Shown: positions 1 to 7,532 of the stretch, piece after piece
How positions within the stretch are numbered: position 1 is the first letter of the stretch
How the letters are laid out: each line of letters starts with the position of its first letter
Source: Syntrophomonas sp. UBA4911
GTDB lineage: Bacteria; Bacillota; Syntrophomonadia; Syntrophomonadales; Syntrophomonadaceae
Direction: 5' to 3'
DNA length: 29,063 nucleotides
Assembly (NCBI GenBank): GCA_002398105.1
Contig: DHCD01000098.1
Coordinates: forward strand, 14,889 to 43,951
Notes under the pieces: model-generated
What the model saw: only the letters and a program-made list of their open reading frames with translations
Databases searched by the model: none
Told to the model about the DNA's origin: nothing
Program-made: the position numbers and the translations under genes

Positions 1-2064
1 GGGGTATTGTTCATCCTGATGTGGACGGTTATAGGTATTCTCGGTTCCTACAGCGTAGCCTGGTATGGTATCCGTATGAATACTCTGGCTAACAGCAGGA
101 CCGCCTTTTCCTCCCTGGAAAGAAAACCGCTCAAGGTTTTGAATATTGCTCTGGATGCAGGAATGAGCATCGGTGTGCTCCTGGTGTGTGTAGAGCTGAT
201 TATGATGCTGATTATCTTGTTGTATGTTCCTCGTGAGCTGGCCGGGGCCAGCTTTATAGGCTTTGCGGTAGGCGAATCCCTGGGCGCCAGTGCTTTGCGT
301 ATTGCCGGAGGAATATTCACCAAGATTGCCGATATCGGCGCCGACCTGATGAAAATAGTCTTTGGGATCAAAGAAGACGACCCGCGTAATCCCGGTGTTA
401 TTGCGGACTGCTGCGGGGATAACGCCGGTGACAGCGTAGGGCCCACTGCCGACGGATTTGAAACTTATGGCGTTACCGGCGTGGCCCTGGTTACGTTCAT
501 AGTTCTGGCGGTGGCGCCGGAATTGCAGACTACTTTGCTTACCTGGATTTTTGTAATGAGGGTGCTGCTGGTTATTACCTCGGTGTTATCCTTCTATATC
601 AACAAAAGCTTCAGCCAGGCAAGATTCGGCCATAAGGACGACTTTGACTTTGAACAGCCTCTTTCCAGCCTGGTGTGGATTGCCTCCATCCTTTCAATCG
701 TCAGTACCTTCGCCGTCAGTTATTTCATATTGGGTCCCGGCGCCGGAGTAAATAATGAATTGACCGGTCTCTGGGTCCCGCTGGCCTTTATTATCAGCTT
801 TGGCACCCTGGCGGCAGCTTTGATTCCGGAATTTACCAAAACATTTACCAGTCCCAAATCATCCCACGTGATGGAAGTAGTCAAAGCTTCGCGGGAGGGA
901 GGGCCTTCGTTAAACATTCTGTCAGGCCTGGTGGCCGGCAACTTCAGCTCATTTTGGATAGGCATGGTTTTTGTCGCCATTATGTTCGGGGCTTATGCGG
1001 TGAGCGGATATGGCTTGGATACGATAATGATGTATCCTTCCATATTTGCTTTTGGTCTGGTGGCTTTCGGAATGATGGGCATGGGACCGGTTACCATAGC
1101 GGTTGACAGTTATGGACCGGTTACGGATAATGCCCAATCCATCTATGAACTCTCTTTGATTGAAGAAATCCCCGGTATTGAAGCCGGGATTCAAAAGGAG
1201 TTCGGCTTTAAGCCTGATTTTGATAAGGGCAAATACTACCTGGAAGCTAACGACGGTGCCGGCAATACCTTTAAGGCCACCGCCAAGCCGGTATTGATAG
1301 GTACGGCCGTGGTGGGGGCCACAACCATGATCTTTTCCCTGATTCTGGTCATCCAGAGTGTGCTGGGGGTTGAACCGGAAACTATCCTCAACCTGCTTAA
1401 TCCGTATACTATTTTGGGATTCATATGCGGCGGCGCCATAATTTACTGGTTTACCGGCGCTTCCATGCAGGCGGTTACAACCGGCGCCTACCGGGCGGTG
1501 GAATATATCAAGCGCAATATTCGGCTGGATGAGGATGCCAGCCAGAAAGCCAATACCGAAAATTCCAAAGAAGTGGTTAAAATCTGCACCCAATATGCCC
1601 AGGCCGGCATGCTCAATATCTTTATCGCCATATTTTCATTTGCCCTGGCCTTTGCTTGTCTGTCTGCTCCTAAGGCCAGCGATGCGGCGGTAGCCTTATT
1701 TGTGTCTTATCTGATCTCCATTGCCATATTCGGTTTATTCCAGGCGGTGTTCATGGCTAATGGCGGCGGATGCTGGGATAATGCCAAGAAAGTGGTGGAA
1801 GTGGATTTGCAGGAAAAAGGGACGGCTTTGCATGATGCTTCGGTAGTAGGCGATACCGTGGGCGATCCTTTTAAAGATACTTCCTCGGTTGCCCTGAATC
1901 CCATCATCAAGTTCACCACCCTGTTCGGGTTGCTGGCCATGGAAATCGCTATCTCCGAGTCATTCCGCCAGATAGCTCCCACCGTAGGTATTGTCTTCCT
2001 GATCATTGCTCTCTTCTTCGTATGGCGTTCATTCTATGGAATGAGGATCCCGAGCGACGACTAG
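1..2064 (+). CDS. hppA: Membrane-bound proton- or sodium-translocating pyrophosphatase, 5'-truncated by window edge
   Basis: This integral membrane enzyme couples hydrolysis of pyrophosphate to ion export across the cytoplasmic membrane. The frame is open from base 1, so the N-terminus lies outside the window; the TTG at base 7 is not the true start. At least 685 residues remain, rich in hydrophobic segments. Visible family motifs are EDDPRNPGVIAD (substrate-binding loop), GDNAGDSVGPTADGFETY, GPVTDNAQSI and, near the C-terminus, GGGCWDNAKK and GDTVGDPFKDTS, which carry the acidic and lysine residues that bind Mg-pyrophosphate. The GDNAGDSVGPTADGFETY form departs from the better known GDNVGDVAGMGADL and GDNVGDCAGMAADV forms. 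The Lys in AGNTFKAT sits where potassium-independent enzymes carry Lys, so a K+-independent pump is likely; the ion itself cannot be read. adk follows 106 bases downstream on the same strand. A short inverted repeat (TGGTCC/GGACCA, 2076-2096) lies between them and has no T-tract. Confidence 0.95.
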   Translation, partial: GVLFILMWTVIGILGSYSVAWYGIRMNTLANSRTAFSSLERKPLKVLNIALDAGMSIGVLLVCVELIMMLIILLYVPRELAGASFIGFAVGESLGASALRIAGGIFTKIADIGADLMKIVFGIKEDDPRNPGVIADCCGDNAGDSVGPTADGFETYGVTGVALVTFIVLAVAPELQTTLLTWIFVMRVLLVITSVLSFYINKSFSQARFGHKDDFDFEQPLSSLVWIASILSIVSTFAVSYFILGPGAGVNNELTGLWVPLAFIISFGTLAAALIPEFTKTFTSPKSSHVMEVVKASREGGPSLNILSGLVAGNFSSFWIGMVFVAIMFGAYAVSGYGLDTIMMYPSIFAFGLVAFGMMGMGPVTIAVDSYGPVTDNAQSIYELSLIEEIPGIEAGIQKEFGFKPDFDKGKYYLEANDGAGNTFKATAKPVLIGTAVVGATTMIFSLILVIQSVLGVEPETILNLLNPYTILGFICGGAIIYWFTGASMQAVTTGAYRAVEYIKRNIRLDEDASQKANTENSKEVVKICTQYAQAGMLNIFIAIFSFALAFACLSAPKASDAAVALFVSYLISIAIFGLFQAVFMANGGGCWDNAKKVVEVDLQEKGTALHDASVVGDTVGDPFKDTSSVALNPIIKFTTLFGLLAMEIAISESFRQIAPTVGIVFLIIALFFVWRSFYGMRIPSDD

Positions 2065-2170
2065 GGGATATAACCTGGTCCGGAATATTGGGACCAAGGG
2101 GGCTGACTGCTTAGATAGAAAGCTCCTCAGAGGTTAAATACCGGAAATAGTAGATTAGGAGGCAAGGATT

Positions 2171-2821
2171 ATGAATATCATTCTTATGGGACCGCCTGGC
2201 GCCGGTAAAGGAACCCAGGCCCAAATGCTGGTCAAGGTATTCGGAATTCCCCACATATCAACCGGGGATATGTTCCGGGATGCCATTAAGCAGGGAACAG
2301 AACTGGGAGCCAAGGCTAAAGCGGTCATGGATGCGGGCCGGCTGGTACCCGACGATATAACCATAGGTATTGTCCGGGAGCGGTTGGCGGCAGAGGATTG
2401 TACCCCGGGTTTTTTGCTGGACGGTTTTCCCCGTACCATACCGCAGGCTGATGCCCTGGGAGAGATCCTGACCGGTTTGGGCCGCCGCTTGGATGCGGCG
2501 GTTGATATTGAAGTACCGGGCCGGGAACTGATTGACCGGATGGCTGGCCGCCGGATATGCCGACAATGCGGTGCCGCCTATAACCTGCAATATAATATTC
2601 CCCAACAGGCAGATAGGTGTGATCAGTGCGGCGGTGAATTATATCAGCGCAGTGACGACAGAGAGGAAACAGTGATTAATCGCCTTAAGGTTTATACTGA
2701 GCAGACCGAACCATTGCTGACTTATTACCAGCAGCGGGGATTGCTGATAACAGTTAACGGCAACCAGGACATGGAAAGGGTTGGCCGGGATATATGCGAC
2801 TGCCTGATTAAGTTAGACTAG
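2171..2821 (+). CDS. adk: Adenylate kinase, zinc-type LID
   Basis: Catalyses the reversible reaction ATP + AMP to 2 ADP in the cytosol. The 216-residue length is normal for long-form bacterial Adk. The P-loop GPPGAGKGTQ is at residues 7-16, followed by the AMP-binding region STGDMFRDAI and the DGFPRT motif. The LID domain carries four cysteines as CRQC (130/133) and CDQC (150/153), the structural zinc site usual in Gram-positive enzymes. The start is supported by AGGAGG about 6-10 bases upstream of the ATG. Its position after the pyrophosphatase is metabolically sensible, since both enzymes handle the AMP and PPi released by ligases such as acyl-CoA synthetases. The pairing is an inference from proximity; no promoter was recognised in the 106-base gap. 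Confidence 0.98.
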   Translation: MNIILMGPPGAGKGTQAQMLVKVFGIPHISTGDMFRDAIKQGTELGAKAKAVMDAGRLVPDDITIGIVRERLAAEDCTPGFLLDGFPRTIPQADALGEILTGLGRRLDAAVDIEVPGRELIDRMAGRRICRQCGAAYNLQYNIPQQADRCDQCGGELYQRSDDREETVINRLKVYTEQTEPLLTYYQQRGLLITVNGNQDMERVGRDICDCLIKLD

Positions 2822-2844
2822 TTTGGATGCCGTGGGGGGTGTCT

Positions 2845-2887
2845 GGGGGACGGAGTTATTGATAAATTATCAGCAACCTCGTCCCCC
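2845..2887. terminator. Hairpin between convergent adk and permease genes
   Basis: The outer arms GGGGGACG and CGTCCCCC pair (2845-2852 with 2880-2887), with an inner TGATA/TATCA stem. It sits between two convergent genes, where a bidirectional terminator is expected. There is no T-tract on either side, so it is not a classical intrinsic terminator; it may work with Rho or protect 3' ends. Confidence 0.45.
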
Positions 2888-2901
2888 GCTATTATATTAC
2901 C

Positions 2902-4191
2902 CTATCTTACTCTCCTGAAAATCACATGCTCCAGCAGCAATGACAGCACTATGCCTACCACAAATCCGTTACTCAGTATAGGCTGCAGAGGGGCCGGAAA
3001 GGCAGCAGTCACCGCCTGGGGCAAAAAAGCCACCGTTATGCCGGCCATGATGGGCAGGCCTATAAGCAGGGCGTTATCGAAACGGGGTTCACCCAAGTCT
3101 TTCAAAGCGTCAAAGGCGGCCAACAGTCCGGCCGCTATCTGGGTGCACATTGTATATAGGAGAACCGTACCGATCACCACTGAAGGTATGTAGGAGAGAT
3201 AAAACAGTGTCCGGGGCAGGAAAGCCAGAACCAGGAGAACTAGAGCGGCAGGTATCAGGCTTCTGCGGGCAGCGCAGCCGGTGGAAGCTATAACTCCCGG
3301 GCTGAAAGAAAAGTTGACCGGGCCGATAACTCCCAAAAAGCCGGACAGAAAGTTGGCAGCCCCGGTGACGGTAATGCCCCGGGTAATGCGTTGGGACATA
3401 TTATCAGCCTGCAGAAACGATCCTACTGCCTGGATGGAACCCAGATCATTGATGGATAGCCCCAGAAAACAGAGCAAAAAAGCAATTAAGACCCCGGGCT
3501 CAACCACCAGGGAAGTATTGAGGTTTTGGGCAAAGCAGGATACCGCTTCCAATTTCCCGGCACCGGCAACTGAAGCCCAGGCGGGGTCAATCAGGAAATA
3601 GCCCAGACTGCCGGCGATAAGAGCTATCAGGATCAGCAGGGATTTCCACAGGCCGGCGAGATAACGCTGGCCGCAGAAGATCAGCAAAATAAAGATAAAG
3701 GCAAAAGCCAGTTGCCGGCCGGAAGAAGTTCCCTGCCCGGCGCTGATCAATTGCATTATGACAGGAGCCAGGGTAAAGGCTACTAACAGCAGAATCACCG
3801 CTACCACCCGGGGAGTAAAAAGGGACTGCAGGCGGGCAAAAAGTCCGGTTATGGCCAGCAGAGTCAGGATTACACCGCTGATGGCAATACTGGAATAAAC
3901 GGCTGCCGGATTGCTGGCCTGGGATGCCAGAATACCGATCAAAAGTACGGTAGCAGGCCCGATAACCAGCGGCAGGCGGTGTCCCCAGAATATTTGCATG
4001 AGTATGGCTATTCCGGTTACGGCAAAAACCTTTTGCAGATACAGCAGCTCCATTTCCAGACTGCCGTTCATAGCTCCCAGTACCTTGCTGATGATAATTA
4101 CCGCGGGCAGGCTTACGGCCAGCCACTGCAACCCGTAAAGCAGGTTTTCTTTTCCCGGCGGCCGGTCCTCCAGCTTGAATTTAAGTTCCAT
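2902..4191 (-). CDS. NCS2 / nucleobase-ascorbate family-like permease
   Basis: A 429-residue polytopic membrane protein with about 12-14 hydrophobic segments and no signal peptide. The N-terminal KENLLYGLQWLAVSLPAVII and the general layout match the xanthine/uracil permease (NCS2) superfamily, whose members import nucleobases with H+ or Na+. The family signatures are altered: the region around GVIGPVNFSFSPGVIASTG stands where the QNxGxxxxTxxxSR-type motif is expected, and SINDLGSIQAVG replaces the usual ESxGDxxA-like motif. The substrate is therefore open and may not be a classical nucleobase. GAGGAT upstream of the ATG supports the start. It is transcribed alone, divergent from the thiamine operon and convergent with adk. 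Confident of the superfamily, not of the substrate. Confidence 0.8.
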   Translation of the reverse strand: MELKFKLEDRPPGKENLLYGLQWLAVSLPAVIIISKVLGAMNGSLEMELLYLQKVFAVTGIAILMQIFWGHRLPLVIGPATVLLIGILASQASNPAAVYSSIAISGVILTLLAITGLFARLQSLFTPRVVAVILLLVAFTLAPVIMQLISAGQGTSSGRQLAFAFIFILLIFCGQRYLAGLWKSLLILIALIAGSLGYFLIDPAWASVAGAGKLEAVSCFAQNLNTSLVVEPGVLIAFLLCFLGLSINDLGSIQAVGSFLQADNMSQRITRGITVTGAANFLSGFLGVIGPVNFSFSPGVIASTGCAARRSLIPAALVLLVLAFLPRTLFYLSYIPSVVIGTVLLYTMCTQIAAGLLAAFDALKDLGEPRFDNALLIGLPIMAGITVAFLPQAVTAAFPAPLQPILSNGFVVGIVLSLLLEHVIFRRVR

Positions 4192-4410
4192 TATCTTTAA
4201 TCCTCAAAAATATAAATGATATTATCTCAATTATAGGCCATAAAAAAAGGTCCCACTACCCCCTTAGATTATTTACCGGGTAAGGGAGGGCGAAAGTAAA
4301 AGCGGAAAGTACGACTGCCCTGACCTGGCTATACTTGCTTCCCAATGGGTTTGGCCGTAACCTTTCCCTGTTGATGAAAGAAACTGTCGGCAACACATCT
4401 TTTACCTCGC
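4192..4410. other. Intergenic region between divergent permease and thiamine operon
   Basis: With the leader that follows, this makes a gap of 337 bases. I found no TPP riboswitch: the conserved CTGAGA and ACCTGAT elements are absent on both strands. A minus-strand open frame of 73 codons (4256-4477) has no ribosome site and runs through the thi promoter and terminator, so I do not call it. No convincing promoter for the minus-strand permease was identified. Confidence 0.6.
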
Positions 4411-4439
4411 TTGACATAAGAAGTTCCCCTGAATATAAT
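4411..4439 (+). promoter_or_regulatory. Consensus sigma-A promoter of the thiamine operon
   Basis: TTGACA at 4411-4416 and TATAAT at 4434-4439 are separated by exactly 17 bases, a perfect match to the vegetative consensus. Transcription should start near 4446-4447, about 8 bases before the left arm of the terminator hairpin and about 80 bases before thiS. A perfect promoter in front of a biosynthetic operon suggests that control is exerted after initiation. Confidence 0.9.
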
Positions 4440-4453
4440 TTCTTTAGAGTGTG

Positions 4454-4507
4454 AAGCCACACGAAGGGGTACACCACCTTGGGTGTATTTTTTCGGGTGG
4501 CTTTTTT
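4454..4507 (+). terminator. Leader intrinsic terminator upstream of thiS
   Basis: A long nested hairpin: AAGCCAC pairs with GTGGCTT, CGAA with TTCG, GGGG can wobble-pair with TTTT, and TACACC pairs with GGTGTA, closing on a short loop. It ends in a run of six T (4502-4507). It lies only about 8 bases after the predicted start and about 22 before thiS. No second promoter fits between it and the gene, so transcripts must read through it. This is the arrangement of an attenuator, or of a small RNA with downstream read-through. No alternative antiterminator structure could be recognised by eye. Confidence 0.85.
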
Positions 4508-4528
4508 GTTATTTAAGGAAAGAAGGAG

Positions 4529-4732
4529 ATGAGTTTGGTAGTTATAAACGGACAGCAGGTGGACAACGCTGAAAAAATGACCCTGAAGGATTATCTCGTA
4601 CGAGAGGGATATGTCCTTTCGCGGATTGCGGTCGAATACAACGGAGAAATCATTCCCCGGGAGGCGTACGGCGAAAAACAGCTGCAGGACGGCGATTGCC
4701 TGGAGATTATAAGCTTTGTAGGGGGAGGCTGA
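4529..4732 (+). CDS. thiS: ThiS sulfur carrier protein
   Basis: A small ubiquitin-like beta-grasp protein that carries sulfur as a C-terminal thiocarboxylate to the thiazole synthase ThiG. It ends in FVGGG; the terminal Gly-Gly is what ThiF adenylates. The core NGQQVD...TLKDYLV...IAVEYNGEIIPR...DGDCLEIISFVGGG is typical. The start is uncertain. The ATG at 4529 directly abuts the strong site AGAAGGAG and would have to use AAGGAA at 4515-4520. The TTG at 4535 has ideal spacing from AGAAGGAG and gives a 65-residue protein beginning at the VVING strand, closer to family length. thiF follows two bases after the stop, so the two are almost certainly translationally coupled. Confidence 0.95.
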   Translation: MSLVVINGQQVDNAEKMTLKDYLVREGYVLSRIAVEYNGEIIPREAYGEKQLQDGDCLEIISFVGGG

Positions 4733-4734
4733 TT

Positions 4735-5547
4735 ATGAGGATAAAAATCAACGGCAAAGAAAAGATTACAGAATTGAGGGATCTTTACTCTATCAAAGCC
4801 GGCTATTTCCCCGGCAACCCTGAAAATTTGGTGGTTATCCTTAACGGTTTTCAGACTCCGGATAATCTGCAGATCAACGACGGCGATGAGATCGTCTTGA
4901 TAGAAAAAGGGGAAATGCCGGAGCAGACGGAATTTGAAGCCATGCTCAGCGCCCGCCATACCCCGGGGGTGTACGAAAGGGTAAAGAAGGCCCGGGTGGC
5001 GGTGGCAGGCCTGGGAGGGCTGGGCTCTAACATTGCCGTTGCCCTGGCTCGAACCGGGGTTGGTCATCTGCACCTGGTGGATTTTGATGTGGTTGAGCCC
5101 AGCAATTTAAACCGCCAGCAATATAGAATCAAACATCTGGGTATGTATAAAACCGAAGCCATGCAGATGGAACTTGCGGAAATAAATCCTTTTATTAGCG
5201 TCAGCATTGATACGGTACGGGTAACGGAAAAAAATGCGGTCGCCCTATTCGCAGCGGATGAGATCGTATGTGAGGCTTTTGACCATCCGGAGGCCAAAGC
5301 ATTGCTGATCAACAGCCTGCTTACGCGCTGTCCGGCCCCAAAAATTGTGGGAGGCTCCGGCATGGCAGGTTTTGAAAGCAGTAATACCATCCAAACCCAA
5401 CGAGTTATGAAAAATTTTTACTTATGCGGGGACCGGCAGACGCAGGCCCAGGTCGGGCGCGGGCTTATGGCTCCCAGAGTAGGTGTTTGCGCCGGGCACC
5501 AGGCCAACATGGTCTTAAGACTGCTTTTGGGGCAGGAAGACGCCTAG
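4735..5547 (+). CDS. thiF: ThiS adenylyltransferase ThiF (family 2) with N-terminal ThiS-like domain
   Basis: Activates the ThiS C-terminus by adenylation so that sulfur can be loaded. The 270-residue protein starts at ATG 4735, two bases past thiS, with GGGGGAGG overlapping the end of thiS as ribosome site; an upstream in-frame start at 4696 would overlap thiS and is unlikely. Residues 1 to about 60 (MRIKINGKEKITEL...NDGDEIVLIEKG) form a beta-grasp domain resembling ThiS but without a terminal Gly-Gly. The E1-like domain follows, with the nucleotide loop GLGGLGS at about 92-98 and DFDVVEPSNLNRQQY for ATP/Mg binding. The paired CxxC zinc site of E. coli ThiF is not visible, as in the shorter 'family 2' ThiF proteins common in Clostridia. 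The fused domain may dock the enzyme to ThiS or ThiG; that is inference. Confidence 0.93.
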   Translation: MRIKINGKEKITELRDLYSIKAGYFPGNPENLVVILNGFQTPDNLQINDGDEIVLIEKGEMPEQTEFEAMLSARHTPGVYERVKKARVAVAGLGGLGSNIAVALARTGVGHLHLVDFDVVEPSNLNRQQYRIKHLGMYKTEAMQMELAEINPFISVSIDTVRVTEKNAVALFAADEIVCEAFDHPEAKALLINSLLTRCPAPKIVGGSGMAGFESSNTIQTQRVMKNFYLCGDRQTQAQVGRGLMAPRVGVCAGHQANMVLRLLLGQEDA

Positions 5548-5563
5548 AAAGGAGAAGGCAAAT

Positions 5564-6340
5564 ATGGAAAATACTCGCGACAAGCTGACTTTAGGAGGGC
5601 ACGAGTTTACCTCCCGCTTTATTTTGGGATCCGGCAAATATAACCTGGACCTCATCCGCGCGGCAGTCCAATATGCGCAGGCGCAGATCATCACCCTGGC
5701 GGTCAGGCGGGCCAACACCGCCGGCGCCGAGAATATTTTGGACTATATCCCGCCGGGAATCACCCTGCTGCCCAACACCTCCGGGGCCCGAAAAGCAGAG
5801 GAAGCCGTTCGCATCGCCCATCTGGCCAGGGCGCTGGGCTGCGGAGATTTTATAAAAATTGAAGTCGTCCATGACTCTAAGTATCTGCTGCCGGATAACT
5901 ATGAAACCGTCAAAGCCACCGAAATACTTGCCCGGGAAGGGTTCGTGGTTCTTCCCTATATGTATCCGGACTTAAATGTCGCCCGCGATCTGGTCAATGC
6001 GGGTGCGGCCGCCGTAATGCCGCTGGGCGCGCCGATAGGCTCCAACAAAGGCCTTTGCACCAGGGATTTTATTAAAATTTTAGTGGACGAGATTGACCTC
6101 CCGATTATTGTGGACGCGGGAATCGGCCGCCCCTCCCAGGCCTGTGAAGCTATGGAACTAGGCGCGGCGGCGGTTATGGCCAATACCGCCATCGCCACCG
6201 CGGGAGATATCCCCGCCATGGCCGGCGCGTTTAAAAACGCTATAGAAGCCGGCCGGGCGGCTTATCGGGCCGGGCTGGGACGAGTAGTGGAGCAGGGCGC
6301 GGCGGCCTCTTCCCCACTGACCGGATTTCTCAATGATTAA
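5564..6340 (+). CDS. thiG: Thiazole synthase ThiG
   Basis: Condenses 1-deoxy-D-xylulose 5-phosphate, the ThiS thiocarboxylate and dehydroglycine to the thiazole phosphate of thiamine. The 258-residue (beta/alpha)8 protein opens with LGGHEFTSRFILGSGKY. Lys98 in FIKIEVV is the expected Schiff-base lysine. The phosphate-binding region PLGAPIGSNKG and IIVDAGIGRPSQA are conserved, and the NTAIATAGD stretch is typical. AAAGGAG lies 11 bases before the ATG. It sits 16 bases after thiF and 13 before thiH, within one transcript. Confidence 0.97.
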   Translation: MENTRDKLTLGGHEFTSRFILGSGKYNLDLIRAAVQYAQAQIITLAVRRANTAGAENILDYIPPGITLLPNTSGARKAEEAVRIAHLARALGCGDFIKIEVVHDSKYLLPDNYETVKATEILAREGFVVLPYMYPDLNVARDLVNAGAAAVMPLGAPIGSNKGLCTRDFIKILVDEIDLPIIVDAGIGRPSQACEAMELGAAAVMANTAIATAGDIPAMAGAFKNAIEAGRAAYRAGLGRVVEQGAAASSPLTGFLND

Positions 6341-6353
6341 GGAGATGAACTGA

Positions 6354-7532
6354 TTGGAAGGACTGCACGAGGTAAAGAACTCAATTGACCCTATGAAATA
6401 TCTGGCGGATATGGAAGTACTGGAGGAGTCTACCATCATGGACGAGGTGCTCTCCCGGATGCAAGCCTACGACTACAGTCACTACCGGGCGCAGGATGTG
6501 CAAAGAGCTTTACAGCAAGACTCCCGTACTCCCGAGGATTTTGCCGCTTTACTGTCTCCCGCCGCCGCCCCTTTGCTGGAAGAAATCGCGCGGCGGGCGC
6601 GGGAGGAAACCAGAAGGTATTTCGGCAATTCGGTTTATCTGTTCACCCCCCTTTATGTGGCCAATTACTGTGAGAATTACTGTATCTACTGCGGATTTAA
6701 CCGTTATAATTCCATTCGCCGGGCCCGATTGACCCTGGCGGAAGTTGCAAAGGAAATGCAGGCCATTGCTCGAAGCGGATTGGAGGAAATCCTGATTTTA
6801 ACCGGTGAAAGCCGAAAAATGTCCGATCCGGTTTATATAGGAGAGGTCTGTAAAATGGCCCGCAACTATTTTAAGACGGTAGGTCTGGAGGTTTACCCCA
6901 TGAATACCGGCGACTATGCTTATCTGCATGGATGCGGAGCGGATTTTGTCACCGTTTTTCAGGAAACCTACGATCCGGATAGATATGCAGCCCTGCATCT
7001 GGCCGGCCGTAAAAGGGTATTCCCTTACCGCTTGAACGCCCAGGAGCGGGCTATACGCGGCGGCATGCGCGGGGTCGGCTTTGCCGCCCTTTTGGGCTTG
7101 GGTGATTTTCGCAAGGATGCCTTTGCCACCGGAATACACGCTTATCTGCTGCAGCGGAAATACCCTCAGGCGGAGATTGCTTTTTCCTGTCCACGGCTTC
7201 GTCCGATCATAAATAACGACAGCATTAAGCCCAAGGATGTCCATGAAGCGCAGCTTCTCCAGGTTATCTGTGCTTACCGGCTGTTTATGCCCTTTGCCGG
7301 CATTACCATTTCCACCAGAGAACGGTCCGGTTTCCGTAATCATGTGATTGGGATTGCGGCCACCAAAATTTCCGCCGGCGTCAGCATCGATATCGGCGGC
7401 CATCAGGAAAAAGTTGCCGAAAAAGGGGATGCCCAGTTTGAAATAGCGGACCCGCGCTCGGTGCAAGAAGTCTGTCAGGCTATTAAGGAACAAGGCTTAC
7501 AGCCGGTGATGAACGATTATGTATTCGTATGA
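6354..7532 (+). CDS. thiH: 2-iminoacetate synthase ThiH (radical SAM)
   Basis: Cleaves tyrosine with a 5'-deoxyadenosyl radical to give dehydroglycine (2-iminoacetate) and p-cresol, the anaerobic route to the glycine-derived atoms of the thiazole; aerobes use ThiO instead. The 392-residue protein has the cluster motif CENYCIYC (Cys106, Cys110, Cys113), then the GEV and TGES region of the radical SAM barrel. The start is TTG: AAGGAG at 6339-6344 is 9 bases upstream, and the nearer ATG at 6345 meets a stop after two codons. The 3' end overlaps tenI by 14 bases. ThiH in place of ThiO points to anaerobic life. Confidence 0.97.
   Translation: MEGLHEVKNSIDPMKYLADMEVLEESTIMDEVLSRMQAYDYSHYRAQDVQRALQQDSRTPEDFAALLSPAAAPLLEEIARRAREETRRYFGNSVYLFTPLYVANYCENYCIYCGFNRYNSIRRARLTLAEVAKEMQAIARSGLEEILILTGESRKMSDPVYIGEVCKMARNYFKTVGLEVYPMNTGDYAYLHGCGADFVTVFQETYDPDRYAALHLAGRKRVFPYRLNAQERAIRGGMRGVGFAALLGLGDFRKDAFATGIHAYLLQRKYPQAEIAFSCPRLRPIINNDSIKPKDVHEAQLLQVICAYRLFMPFAGITISTRERSGFRNHVIGIAATKISAGVSIDIGGHQEKVAEKGDAQFEIADPRSVQEVCQAIKEQGLQPVMNDYVFV

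Noticed and set aside
949..1593. 214-codon minus-strand open frame inside the pyrophosphatase gene
   Set aside because: Antisense shadow of a strongly conserved coding sequence; no ribosome site and no recognisable protein.
4256..4477. 73-codon minus-strand frame upstream of thiS
   Set aside because: Runs through a perfect promoter and the terminator stem, has no ribosome site and no family resemblance.
4192..4528. TPP riboswitch ahead of the thiamine operon
   Set aside because: Expected by context, but the conserved CTGAGA and ACCTGAT elements are absent on both strands.
6798..7493. 231-codon minus-strand open frame inside thiH
   Set aside because: Antisense shadow of a conserved gene without its own ribosome site.
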